Source: Thermofilaceae archaeon (GTDB taxonomy: Archaea > Thermoproteota > Thermoprotei > Thermofilales > Thermofilaceae). Taken from it: a stretch of DNA of 33,643 bases. Made by a program: the position numbers and the translations under genes. The DNA is taken from NCBI GenBank assembly GCA_038731975.1, contig JAVYQJ010000013.1, positions 1 through 33,643 of the forward strand, read 5' to 3'. Positions 16,479 through 23,554 of the stretch are shown piece by piece. The notes beneath the pieces were generated by a model, which saw only the letters and a list, made by a program, of their open reading frames with translations, was not told where the DNA came from and searched no databases. How positions within the stretch are numbered: the first letter of the stretch is position 1; every line of letters starts with the position of its first letter.

Positions 16479-16846
16479 CGGGGGAGCCAGCCTTTAAACT
16501 CGACGATGCCAAGCGTCCTCGCCGCCTCCAGCGCCCATCCAGCGACGATCTCCGCGATCCTTCTTCGCGCTTCGCTAGCATCGAGTTGGATGCCCAAGCT
16601 GCCGAACGCCTCTCTAGCGGCATCCGGGTCCACGCGCGGCAAGAAGCGCTGCACTAACTCGTTCTTTAGCTGAAGGAGCGAGATCCTCCCCTCCTCCCTA
16701 ACCCTCCTCTCGATGAGCTCCAGCTCCTCGCGACCGATGGTCAGTTCTTCGCCACCCTTCTCTTTTACGCGCTCCCAATACCTGAAGAGGGGCTCGTAGC
16801 TGCCTACTATGCTACCGTTAGCCAGCAGCGGTCTCCTCTCGCCCAC
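16475..16846 (-). CDS. Conserved-looking helical protein of unknown function
   Basis: A 123-residue soluble protein that I do not recognise. It is charge-rich and predicted almost entirely helical, with ELTIGREELELIERRVREEG and LLQLKNELVQRFL (about residues 34-70) followed by a second helical block with the sequence ASEARRRIAEIVAGWALEAARTLG (about 90-113). No membrane segment or metal motif is seen. GTG 16846 fits a minus-strand TATA-like element (rc of 16866-16874) about 24 nt upstream. It ends four bases inside the convergent dehydrogenase gene and is divergent from the membrane protein gene starting at 16921. Confidence 0.65.
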   Translation of the reverse strand: MGERRPLLANGSIVGSYEPLFRYWERVKEKGGEELTIGREELELIERRVREEGRISLLQLKNELVQRFLPRVDPDAAREAFGSLGIQLDASEARRRIAEIVAGWALEAARTLGIVEFKGWLPR

Positions 16847-16920
16847 AGGTTTTGTGCTTGAAGGCGCTTAAAGGATTGCCTACCGCTAACGCTTTAATAA
16901 GGGAAAGGTCTGAACCATCA

Positions 16921-18003
16921 GTGGCGCCGTCACCGGTTAAAGCGAGCATCTTGCTAGCGATCGCTGTTGGCGCAGTGCTCGTAACCCTAGCCTTCATCTT
17001 GAGCGACCCTTGGGCAGTGGTTATCAGGATAGCCAACGCAAACCCCCTGTACGTTGCGCTAGCCTGCCTCTTCGATTTCGCATCGATCGCCTTCTTCGCC
17101 TTCGCTTGGGTCGCTGCAGCGAAGGCCGCCGGCGTCGAGATAGGCTTCATTGACGGTTTCGTAGCCTCAGTGCTCGGCCTGATAGCTGATAAGCTGGTGG
17201 CTTCAGCGTCGGTCTCCGGGGAGCTAGTTCGCCTCGCTTACGTCAGGAGCAAGAGGAACGCGGGGTACGCCGAGTTCCTAGCGACGATCGTCGTCCACCG
17301 CTTCCTCTACAACGTCGCGTTCATCCTCCTCCTAGCTGCCGCCTCGATCGATATTGCGGCTAGGGGGGCCCTTCCGCAGGCCGTTTCGATCGTGACCGCG
17401 ATGGCGATCCTCAGCACCCTCATCGCATCTTACGTGCTCGTAAGGCCTGAGAGCCTGAAAGGGGTCTCTCGGAGGTTGGCTAGGTACGCCGATAGGCTCG
17501 TAGCCCGCCTCTACAACGTCCACAGCCTGAACTTAGGGGAGAGGGTTGACAGCTTCGTTGAAGCAGTCGCCATGTCCGTTAGAGGGGCTTGGGGGAGGAA
17601 GGGTTACATGATTCTTGCAACAGTGCTCATGCTCTTCCAATGGCTGGCCGGAGCGCTTGAGCTGAACGTCCTCTTCACCGCTGTAGGGTACGATGTCGAC
17701 TTCTGGGTCGTCCTGCTATCGTTTCCGCTCCACTGCTACCTGACAGCTCTACCCGTGGGGATTCCCGCCGCGCTCGGCGTTACAGAGGTTGGAACCCTAG
17801 TCATCCTCAGCGCTCTCGGCGTAGAAAGGTCGGCGGCGATGGCCGTGACGATACTGGTTCGGTTCGTTGAAGTTTGGTTTGAGCTCGCTTTAGGCGCAAT
17901 TGTGGCAGCCGCTGCAGGAGTCACCCTGCTGACATCGCGGCTCGAATGGACGCAAAACCTTCTAGCGAGCCCAGAGGTGGTCCACGGTGGAAGTAGAAAT
18001 TGA
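16921..18003 (+). CDS. Lysylphosphatidylglycerol synthase TM-like (UPF0104) membrane protein
   Basis: A 360-residue membrane protein with about eight helices, of the lysylphosphatidylglycerol synthase TM region family (often annotated as a flippase or UPF0104). Family features: a first helix with AVGAVLVTLAFILSD, a SVSGELVRLAYVRSK motif (about residues 94-110) where the S-x-G/GE-x-x-R pattern is conserved, and PVGIPAALGVTEVGTLVILSALGV with the PxGxGxxE-like turn (about 277-305). I start at GTG 16921, as a TATA-like CTTTAATAA lies at about 16891-16899 (leaderless). The in-frame TTG at 16852 would add 23 residues overlapping the divergent gene's promoter. Archaeal relatives include AglD-type glycosylation proteins. 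Actual role unknown. Confidence 0.8.
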   Translation: MAPSPVKASILLAIAVGAVLVTLAFILSDPWAVVIRIANANPLYVALACLFDFASIAFFAFAWVAAAKAAGVEIGFIDGFVASVLGLIADKLVASASVSGELVRLAYVRSKRNAGYAEFLATIVVHRFLYNVAFILLLAAASIDIAARGALPQAVSIVTAMAILSTLIASYVLVRPESLKGVSRRLARYADRLVARLYNVHSLNLGERVDSFVEAVAMSVRGAWGRKGYMILATVLMLFQWLAGALELNVLFTAVGYDVDFWVVLLSFPLHCYLTALPVGIPAALGVTEVGTLVILSALGVERSAAMAVTILVRFVEVWFELALGAIVAAAAGVTLLTSRLEWTQNLLASPEVVHGGSRN

Positions 18004-18505
18004 AGTGAAGGCTAGGGCGGATCCGGAAAACGTGCGAGAAAAGCTGGCGAAGCTCGGCGCCCGACTACTTGGGATCGAAACGCAGGAGGACATCTACTTC
18101 GAGCATCCATGCCGCAGCATGCTCGAGGTAGACGAGGCTCTCAGGCTACGCGTGGCAGAGGGGAGGGTTGAACTCACCTATAAGGGTCCTCGGTCGCATA
18201 GCCTGGCGAAGTCGAGGCTGGAGATCACAGTCGGGCTTGACGATGCGCAGGCCGCTAAACTCCTGCTTGAACAGCTGGGGTTCAGAGAGGCCGTAAAGGT
18301 GAGGAAGAGGCGGGAATCGTACGCGCTAGGCAGAATCACCGTGGCTCTCGATGAGGTAGAGGGGTTGGGCTTCTTCGTTGAGGTGGAAGGGGATAGCGAG
18401 AGCGAGGTGCTATCGATACTTTCTGAGCTCGGGGCTGTTGAGATCGTGAAGGAGACCTACGCGGAGCTAGCAGCCAAACTTCTGGCTCAGCGCCGCCCCT
18501 CCTAA
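17987..18505 (+). CDS. CYTH-domain protein (class IV adenylate cyclase/thiamine-triphosphatase family)
   Basis: A 172-residue CYTH protein. The N-terminal signature EIEVK (residues 4-8, ExExK) binds the triphosphate and metals. Later strands give LRLRVAEGRVELTYKGPR, RLEITVGL and VRKRRESYALGRITVALDEVEGLGFFVEVEG, the alternating Arg/Lys and Glu tunnel of the fold. Archaeal members are variously adenylate cyclases (CyaB), triphosphatases or phosphohydrolases, and substrate is not decidable from sequence. GTG 17987 lies inside the end of the membrane protein gene (17-bp overlap), with GAGGTGG at 17974-17980 as ribosome binding site. The two are therefore one transcript. Its 3' end overlaps the convergent HTH gene by 39 bp. 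Confidence 0.88.
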   Translation: MEVEIEVKARADPENVREKLAKLGARLLGIETQEDIYFEHPCRSMLEVDEALRLRVAEGRVELTYKGPRSHSLAKSRLEITVGLDDAQAAKLLLEQLGFREAVKVRKRRESYALGRITVALDEVEGLGFFVEVEGDSESEVLSILSELGAVEIVKETYAELAAKLLAQRRPS

Positions 18506-18838
18506 TTTCCCGCCTCTTACGATCTCCATGGCTCTGTCCAGGAGACCCCTGTCTCTCATCTCCCTACATAGGTCGCATATCGAGAGGTTCTCCCCCTTCT
18601 CCAGCTTCGCTACCGCCCCCTCGAGTAGGCTCCTCATCTCGGGCAGCTCATCGACCATCCTCCTGTACAACCCTCGCTCCATGTTAATGTAGCGGCTTAC
18701 AGCGCTCTGGCTAATGCCTACAAGCCTCGCTATATCCACCTGTCTCATCCTCTTTTCCGCGTACATGAAGGTTACCAATGCGCCCCTCAGCGCTGGTAGC
18801 ACGTACCTTACAAGCTCCTCACACGGCGCCCTAAGCAT
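18467..18838 (-). CDS. Archaeal XRE-like HTH regulator (COG2522-type) with CxxC
   Basis: A 123-residue DNA-binding regulator. An N-terminal block MLRAPCEELVRYVLPALRGALV precedes a helix-turn-helix (about residues 32-54, RQVDIARLVGISQSAVSRYI), exactly the order in the archaeal COG2522 family. A second half carries ICDLCREMRDRGLL, so Cys88 and Cys91 form CxxC; with Cys6 they could bind metal or an iron-sulfur cluster (inference). The ATG at 18838 has the TATA box AAATAAATAC (18859-18868) about 25 nt upstream, so it is probably leaderless. Target genes are unknown. Confidence 0.82.
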   Translation of the reverse strand: MLRAPCEELVRYVLPALRGALVTFMYAEKRMRQVDIARLVGISQSAVSRYINMERGLYRRMVDELPEMRSLLEGAVAKLEKGENLSICDLCREMRDRGLLDRAMEIVRGGKLGGAALSQKFGC

Positions 18839-18858
18839 GCGTTTATCTTATGACAGCT

Positions 18859-18868
18859 AAATAAATAC
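18859..18868 (-). promoter_or_regulatory. TATA box of the COG2522-type regulator
   Basis: On the minus strand GTATTTATTT lies 21-30 nt before the ATG at 18838, in an AT-rich island within GC-rich surroundings. It is among the clearest TATA boxes in the window and predicts a leaderless mRNA. Confidence 0.65.
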
Positions 18869-18886
18869 CTTTTGCTCGAGGCAGCA

Positions 18887-19099
18887 TTACCTTCTCTTTA
18901 GCAGGATCTTGAGCAGCTCTCTCTTTCCGCTTCTAACCTTCGCTATCGTGATGAGGCCGTACTCGTTCAATCTCCTCGCCATCCTCCAAGCAGACGTATG
19001 GGGGATGTTGAGGGCGTGGCGAATCTCGAAGAGGTAGGCGCTGCCCCCCTTCGTATGCAGGTAATTGAGGAAACGCCGCTCCTCCTCACTCAGCCTCAT
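18887..19099 (-). CDS. Small winged-helix transcriptional regulator
   Basis: A 70-residue protein consisting of a single winged-helix domain. RLSEEERRFLNYLHTKGGSAYLFEIRHALNI forms helices 1-2, PHTSAWRMARRLNEYGLI is the recognition helix, and TIAKVRSGKRELLKILLKRR is the wing and tail. It resembles archaeal MarR/TrmB-like mini-regulators. ATG 19099 has a TATA-like AACCTTTAAGG on the minus strand at 19125-19134, about 26-35 nt upstream. It stands between the COG2522-type regulator and the HD-like gene, each with its own promoter. Regulated targets unknown. Confidence 0.8.
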   Translation of the reverse strand: MRLSEEERRFLNYLHTKGGSAYLFEIRHALNIPHTSAWRMARRLNEYGLITIAKVRSGKRELLKILLKRR

Positions 19100-19148
19100 T
19101 ACGTTTACCCTATCCGCACGCCCCCTTAAAGGTTGCCTTTGAAGCTGG

Positions 19149-19589
19149 CTAGGAGGTGAGGAGCTCGTGCACCAGCTGGGCTAAACGATCTTCAGCGATG
19201 CTTGCTGCCGCCTTGAGGGCCTCCTGCACGTGCCTCTCGAGTGCCTCTTCAACCCTGAACCCCATTCTCAAGTACCTTTTCGCTTGGAGAACCCGAGCCA
19301 GCTCATGGGAAAGCTTCACCAGGAGAGCCTCACGGTCCCCCGATTCCAGGTTCACCTGCAGCTCCTGAAGCTCCCCGCCCAGCTCGTGCGCTAGAACGAG
19401 CTTCAGCACCTTGCTCAAGTCGCAGCCGGCTGCCGTAGCGACTTTCACGGAGATCGCCAGCTCCTCGATGATGTGAGCAGCCCACGTTTCAAGAAGCTGC
19501 GGTGGGACGCCGTAATCGCTCCACTCGCAGACCACCCTACACCTAACCCTTTCAAGGAGCGCTACTAATCGACTTACAGGTGTTCCCAC
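19149..19589 (-). CDS. Degenerate HD-domain protein (YfbR-like)
   Basis: A 146-residue helical protein that looks like a YfbR-type HD phosphohydrolase whose metal site has changed. TWAAHIIEELAISVKVATAAG (30-50) is the first His helix. Helix 2 gives DLSKVLKLVLAHELGGEL (57-74), where the canonical His-Asp is His-Glu. REALLVKLSHELARVLQAKRYLRMGFRVEEAL (85-116) mirrors the LVKxADKLxxLLQAxEY segment with the metal Asp replaced (SHEL). Loss of both Asp residues suggests either altered metal use or a non-catalytic role. GTG 19589 has a minus-strand TATA box (CTTATAAG, 19611-19619) 22-30 nt upstream. Confidence 0.55.
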   Translation of the reverse strand: MGTPVSRLVALLERVRCRVVCEWSDYGVPPQLLETWAAHIIEELAISVKVATAAGCDLSKVLKLVLAHELGGELQELQVNLESGDREALLVKLSHELARVLQAKRYLRMGFRVEEALERHVQEALKAAASIAEDRLAQLVHELLTS

Positions 19590-19808
19590 GCGGGTACAGC
19601 GCGCAACCTCTCTTATAAGTTAGCCAGAAGCGGCAACGGTATGCACCACCACACAATATCCGATCCACTGGAGCTGTTTCTCTGCTAATTTGGAACCTCG
19701 TAACGGGAGTAGTGGCGCGATGTGGTGATTGGACACCGTGCGAATGAGGGAGCATGGGGGTGGTGCGGGGGCCGGGATTCGAACCCGGGCAGGCCTACGC
19801 CAGCGGAT

Positions 19809-19830
19809 ACCTTAGCACCCGTTCGAAGCC
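19809..19830 (-). other. tRNA-Leu intron 2, canonical position 37/38
   Basis: A 22-nt intron after nucleotide 37. Its TAAG pairs with the exon CTTA of the anticodon loop to make the four-base-pair central helix, flanked by AGG and GTA bulges that are cut after their second nucleotides. This is the standard archaeal splicing substrate. Confidence 0.85.
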
Positions 19831-19837
19831 CTTAAGT

Positions 19838-19855
19838 TTAGGCCTACGCGATAGA
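19838..19855 (-). other. tRNA-Leu intron 1, non-canonical position 30/31
   Basis: An 18-nt intron between nucleotides 30 and 31 in the anticodon stem. Its ends pair as CTA/TAG to form the inner helix of the bulge-helix-bulge motif. Removal converts a T-T clash at 31-39 into an A-T pair, completing the stem. Confidence 0.8.
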
Positions 19856-19911
19856 CCGCCCCCTTTGTCCTAGCTCGGGCACCCCCGCTGGTGAAAATAC
19901 GCTCTCCACGG

Positions 19912-19919
19912 CTTAAAAG
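19912..19919 (-). promoter_or_regulatory. tRNA-Leu promoter TATA box
   Basis: CTTTTAAG on the minus strand lies 24-31 nt before the first tRNA nucleotide, the expected distance. It falls just inside the intergenic gap after the NadK-HTH gene end. Confidence 0.6.
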
Positions 19920-19926
19920 CTCTCCG

Positions 19927-20916
19927 CTACCTTAACGCCTCGTAGAAGAACTGTCGCGCGTCCCTCAGATTCACGATCCTCCTGACAAGCCCCCTTCTCT
20001 GCAGCTCCGATAGCGCCCTTCTCACAGTTCTCTCTGGCAGCATTGTTTCTTCCGCGAGCTCACGGGCACTCATCGGCCCTCTAAGCTCCAGCATCTTCAG
20101 CACGAACTTCGCGCTGGGCGGTACGTCGAGGGTTTCCGCGAGCTTTTCCCTCAGGGTTTCGCGAACGGAAGGCTTCGAGAAGAGCCTCACTATCCGTACG
20201 TCGGTTTCAGCCCGCGCGACCGTAACCCTTTCCCTCACTCTAACCCTAATCCCTCCGTCGGCGACGATCTCGCACGGGTACTTACTTGCAATGCCGCGAA
20301 CTTCAACGGTCGAGGTATCGGGTATCACTAGCGGGCGCTTCGCTACATCGACGCTATTTACGGGAACCACTTCGAGGACTCGAGCCCCCTCGAACACGAT
20401 GGCTCCTCCAGCTGAGAGGGCATAAGCGGTTGAGCCGAGAGGGGTCGCTATGATCACTCCGTCGGCTCTATCGCTCCAGACCGGTTCACCATCGATTAGG
20501 AGCTCGTAACTCATGAGGGCTGCGCTTTTAGAGGGGAACACGGCGATCTCGTTGAGCGCGTACACAACCAGAGAGCCGTCAACGACGCCCTTCAGCTTGG
20601 TGTACGTAGCCAGCTCATACTCCCCGCGGACGACAGCCTCGAGAGCGACGCCCAGCTCCTCCACGCTAATGGAGGTCAGGTAACCGGCCCCACCTGTGCT
20701 TACGCCAAGGATCGGCAAGTCCCTCTCGCCAACCGCTTGGACCGCGTCGAGAACGCACCTGTCGTCGCCCAAGGCTATGACCAGGTCAGCCTCGCCAACG
20801 TTATCGACCTCGCGCAAGCCGTGGAGCGCTAGCAGCTTCCTTGCCTCCTCAACTTCCTCAAAGTGGCTGTTAATCACCACGAAGACCCTCAGCGGCAAAC
20901 CTTGTTCACCCCCCAC
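19927..20916 (-). CDS. NAD kinase-like domain fused to a C-terminal winged helix
   Basis: A 329-residue two-domain protein. Residues 10-250 are an ATP-NAD kinase-like domain: GVSTGGAGYLTSI (71-83), ALNEIAVF (120-127) and DGVIIATPLGSTAYALSAGG (152-171) are all standard NadK motifs. The catalytic GGDG-T/L loop is changed to LGDDRCVL (49-56); the Asp is kept, but the second Gly, the fourth Gly and the Thr are not. Residues 266-329 form a winged helix (SARELAEETMLPERTVRRALSELQRRGLVRRI). The gene is divergent from nadA-nadC-nadX with 66 bp between, so it may sense NAD(P) and regulate that operon, or be a working NAD kinase with a DNA-binding tail. GTG 20916 is taken as start; TTG 20898 is possible. 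No other NAD kinase is in the window. Confidence 0.85.
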   Translation of the reverse strand: MGGEQGLPLRVFVVINSHFEEVEEARKLLALHGLREVDNVGEADLVIALGDDRCVLDAVQAVGERDLPILGVSTGGAGYLTSISVEELGVALEAVVRGEYELATYTKLKGVVDGSLVVYALNEIAVFPSKSAALMSYELLIDGEPVWSDRADGVIIATPLGSTAYALSAGGAIVFEGARVLEVVPVNSVDVAKRPLVIPDTSTVEVRGIASKYPCEIVADGGIRVRVRERVTVARAETDVRIVRLFSKPSVRETLREKLAETLDVPPSAKFVLKMLELRGPMSARELAEETMLPERTVRRALSELQRRGLVRRIVNLRDARQFFYEALR

Positions 20917-20982
20917 CCGTCGTACCTGACATATTTGCCGGTAAAACCCCCCTTAAAAAGCCGAATGCAAGGGCTTGCTCCG
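20917..20982. promoter_or_regulatory. Divergent promoter region of NadK-HTH and nadA
   Basis: This 66-bp gap holds the nadA TATA box (CTTAAAAAG, about 20952-20960) 23-31 nt before the ATG at 20983, hence a leaderless nadA. A CAAATATG element on the minus strand at about 20930-20937 is the likely TATA region for the opposite gene. Between them lies CGGTAAAACC (20939-20948). The same ten bases recur at 24735-24744 in the divergent promoter region at the far end of the NAD cluster. One protein bound here could control both directions. Confidence 0.5.
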
Positions 20983-21909
20983 ATGGTCTCGATCGAGGAG
21001 ATCAGGAGGCTGATGGACGAGAAGAAGGCCGTGCTCCTGGCGCACAACTACCAGCGCCCTGAGGTTCAGGATGCAGCGGACTTCGTCGGCGACAGCCTAG
21101 AGCTCTCCCTGAAAGCTGCAGAGCTTGAAGCGAAAACCGTCGTGTTCGCGGGCGTCGACTTCATGGCGGAGCAGGCTGCCATCCTAAACCCCGGAAAGGT
21201 GGTACTACACCCCGAGCGGCTGGCGAGGTGCCCCATGGCCGCCATGCTGACCTTAGAGCTCGCGAAAGAGTACAAGGAGAAGTACCCGGGAGTCCCCTTT
21301 GTCGTCTACGTCAACAGTTGGGCGGAGGTTAAGGCTTTAGCGGACTACGTGGTTACGAGTGCCAACGCCGTTAAGCTCGTTTCCCAGCTTGAGGCGGATA
21401 GGGTGCTCTTCGGCCCCGACAGGCACCTCGCGGAGTACGTCGCTGAAGCAACAGGGAAGGAGGTGATACCCGTGCCGAGCGATGGGCACTGCCCGGTCCA
21501 CTTGGCCATTACGCGGGAGGAAGTTGAGGGCGCGAGGAAGAGGTATCCGGCAGCAAAGGTGCTGGCCCACCCCGAGTGCGTCCGAGAGGTTCGCCGCTTG
21601 GCCGATTTTGTCGGAAGCACGAGTCAGATGATTAGGGCGGCATCCGAGCTGGGAGCGAGGGAGTACGTAGTGGCAACCGAAGTGGGTTTGCTCCACCGGC
21701 TGGAGAAGCTGGGTTTCAAAGCTCATCCCGCAAGCAGCTATGCGGTCTGCGTCGAAATGAAGAAGATAACCCTGAGCAGCATCCTGAGTAGCCTAGTAAA
21801 CGGCAGAAACGTTGTGAAGGTTGACGCGAAGGTCGCTCGACGGGCTCGAGAAGCTATAGGTAGGACGTTCGAGCTGCTGGGGGTGCCCCCACCATGGTCG
21901 AGGAGCTAA
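20983..21909 (+). CDS. nadA: Quinolinate synthase NadA
   Basis: A 308-residue enzyme that condenses iminoaspartate with dihydroxyacetone phosphate to quinolinate, the first dedicated ring of NAD. Iron-sulfur ligands Cys83 (ARCPMAAM), Cys170 (DGHCPVHLAI) and Cys256 (YAVCVEMKKITL) match the three known ligand positions of thermophile NadA. HNYQ (21-24), DSLELS (37-42) and HPEC (196-199) are further conserved motifs. I chose ATG 20983 because the TATA box lies about 27 nt before it; the in-frame ATG at 20965 is too close to that element. The first gene of nadA-nadC-nadX, overlapping nadC by 16 bp. Confidence 0.95.
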   Translation: MVSIEEIRRLMDEKKAVLLAHNYQRPEVQDAADFVGDSLELSLKAAELEAKTVVFAGVDFMAEQAAILNPGKVVLHPERLARCPMAAMLTLELAKEYKEKYPGVPFVVYVNSWAEVKALADYVVTSANAVKLVSQLEADRVLFGPDRHLAEYVAEATGKEVIPVPSDGHCPVHLAITREEVEGARKRYPAAKVLAHPECVREVRRLADFVGSTSQMIRAASELGAREYVVATEVGLLHRLEKLGFKAHPASSYAVCVEMKKITLSSILSSLVNGRNVVKVDAKVARRAREAIGRTFELLGVPPPWSRS

Positions 21910-22751
21910 TCCACCAGAAGATGCTCGAGTGGCTGGCTGAGGATATTCCGTTCTGGGATGCCACGGCTAGGCTCATTCCAGAGGGCTGCAAGTGCAGGGC
22001 TGTCGTTACCGCGAAGGAGCGCGGCGTAGCCGCCTGCGTGGAAGAGGTGGCCGGCTTCCTGAAGCGGTTAGGCTTCAACGTGCGGGCCAACGTAGCGAGC
22101 GGTGACGAGTTCCAGAAGGGTAGCGCACTGCTGGAGATCGAAGGTGACTTGAGGAAGCTGCTCCAGGTGGAGAGGCTCGTACTCAACATCCTCTCGCACG
22201 CCTGCGGGGTGGCCACCGCGACGCGGGAGGCCGTGAGGCTAGCCAAGGCGGTCAACCCCAACGTAAGAGTTGCTGCCACGAGGAAGACGCTCCCTGGTCT
22301 CCGCTACTTCGAGAAGAGAGCCGTCGAAGCGGGCGGCGGCGACCCCCACAGGCTCTCTCTCAGCGACATGATCTTGATCAAGGACAACCACCTCAGGTAC
22401 TTCGGCTCAGTGGAGGCGGCTGTGAGGGCTGCGAAGAGGGCTGCCAGCTTCACCACCAAGGTCGAGGTGGAGGTCTCGAGCCCGGAGGAGGCGCTTGAGG
22501 CTGCTCGAGCCGGTGCGGACATCATCATGCTCGACAACTTCACCCCAGAGGAGGTGGAGGAGGCGATAAGGCTCCTCGAACGCTCCGGGCTGAGGGGCAA
22601 AGTTGTCGTAGAGGTCTCCGGAGGGATTAACCTCGAAAACCTTGCAGCGTACGCGAGGGCGGGGCCCGACGTGATCAGCATGGGCTGGCTCACGCACTCG
22701 GCGAAAGCGATCGACATGTCTCTCGAGGTCGTGGAGGTGGTCAAGCCGTGA
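21894..22751 (+). CDS. nadC: Quinolinate phosphoribosyltransferase NadC
   Basis: A 285-residue enzyme that converts quinolinate and PRPP to nicotinate mononucleotide, CO2 and pyrophosphate. Family blocks in order: ILSHACGVATAT (about 101-112), VAATRKTLPGLRYFEKRAVEAGGGDPHR (about 124-151) with the substrate-binding Arg and Lys, SDMILIKDNH (about 155-164), DIIMLDNF (about 207-214) and VVEVSGGIN (about 239-247). Length is normal. ATG 21894 lies within the nadA end, and nadX overlaps its stop, so the three are translationally coupled. Confidence 0.95.
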   Translation: MVEELIHQKMLEWLAEDIPFWDATARLIPEGCKCRAVVTAKERGVAACVEEVAGFLKRLGFNVRANVASGDEFQKGSALLEIEGDLRKLLQVERLVLNILSHACGVATATREAVRLAKAVNPNVRVAATRKTLPGLRYFEKRAVEAGGGDPHRLSLSDMILIKDNHLRYFGSVEAAVRAAKRAASFTTKVEVEVSSPEEALEAARAGADIIMLDNFTPEEVEEAIRLLERSGLRGKVVVEVSGGINLENLAAYARAGPDVISMGWLTHSAKAIDMSLEVVEVVKP

Positions 22752-23554
22752 AGGGGGTCTCCCTGATAGGGTGCGGGGCGATAGGCGGCGTGATCGCCAG
22801 GGCTATCGATTCCGGGCTGGTCAACGCGGAGCTGCGCTACCTGTTGGACGCCGATCGCGCGAGAGCGGAAGGCCTCGCTCGCAGCTTAACGAGGCAGAGG
22901 CCCAAGATCGCTGCGGGCGTGGAAGAAATCGCCGCTGACCCCTTAACGCAGGTGGTCGTGGAGGCGGCGAGCCAGGATGCCGTGCTCCACTACGGGCGGC
23001 GGCTGCTCGAGGCAGGTAAGGAGCTAGTTGTGCTGAGCGTGGGTGCGCTGCTAAGGCCGGAGGCCAAGCCAATCCTAGAGCACTTCGGCAGCAGAGTCCA
23101 CGTCCCCGCGGGAGCTATCGCTGGACTGGATGCGGTGAAAGCGATGGCGCTCGCCGGGATCGATGAGGTCTTCCTCGTGAGCCGCAAGCACCCCGCCAAG
23201 CTCGCCGATGAACCCTACGCGAGGGAGAAAGGAATGAGGCTGGAGGGCTTAGAGGAGCCTCTCGTGGTCTTCGAGGGCACAGCGGAGGAGGCGGTCAAGT
23301 GTTTCCCCAGGACTCTGAACGTAGCTGCAGCCCTATCGCTGTGCGCGCGTGCTCCGGTGCGAGTCAGAGTTGTGGCCGATCCGAGAGCGGATCGCAATGT
23401 GCACGAGGTACTCGTGAAGTCGAAGGCCGGAACCCTCTACGTTAGGGTGGAGAACGTACCCCACCCCAGCAACCCGAAGACGAGCTACCTAGCCGCTCTC
23501 TCGGCCGTCGAGCTGCTGAGGGAGCTTTGCTCTAGGCCCTCCCCAGCCGTCTGA
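22748..23554 (+). CDS. nadX: L-aspartate dehydrogenase NadX
   Basis: A 268-residue NAD(P)-dependent enzyme that oxidises aspartate to iminoaspartate, feeding NadA directly. The N-terminal Rossmann motif is IGCGAIGGVIA (7-17). EAASQDAVLHYG (about 73-84) is the family's active-site loop. PAGAIAGLDAVKAMA (about 120-134), VSRKHP (about 143-148), CFPRTLNVAAALSL and DRNVHEV (catalytic His region) follow. Choice of NadX rather than the flavoprotein oxidase NadB suits an anaerobe. The GTG start overlaps the nadC stop (GTGA). The 3' end overlaps the convergent alcohol dehydrogenase by 23 bp. Confidence 0.93.
   Translation: MKGVSLIGCGAIGGVIARAIDSGLVNAELRYLLDADRARAEGLARSLTRQRPKIAAGVEEIAADPLTQVVVEAASQDAVLHYGRRLLEAGKELVVLSVGALLRPEAKPILEHFGSRVHVPAGAIAGLDAVKAMALAGIDEVFLVSRKHPAKLADEPYAREKGMRLEGLEEPLVVFEGTAEEAVKCFPRTLNVAAALSLCARAPVRVRVVADPRADRNVHEVLVKSKAGTLYVRVENVPHPSNPKTSYLAALSAVELLRELCSRPSPAV

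Larger units (their letters stand above)
19764..19888 (-). tRNA. tRNA-Leu (anticodon UAA), two introns
   Basis: The acceptor stem GCGGGGG (19882-19888) pairs with CCCCCGC (19765-19771). Discriminator A is at 19764, and CCA is encoded next (19761-19763). The D-arm is CCC...GGG, the long variable arm contains GGCGTAGGCC, and the T-arm CCGGG-TTCGAAT-CCCGG is complete. The anticodon arm only closes if two introns are removed: 18 nt at 19838-19855 and 22 nt at 19809-19830. This leaves stem GCGGA/TCCGC and loop CTTAAGA (anticodon TAA at 19832-19834) and a mature length of exactly 85. Both splice sites form bulge-helix-bulge structures: GGGC/GCCT helix with bulges GG|T and AA|A for the first, and CTTA/TAAG with AG|G and GT|A for the second. 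A TATA-like CTTTTAAG lies on this strand at 19912-19919. Confidence 0.93.
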
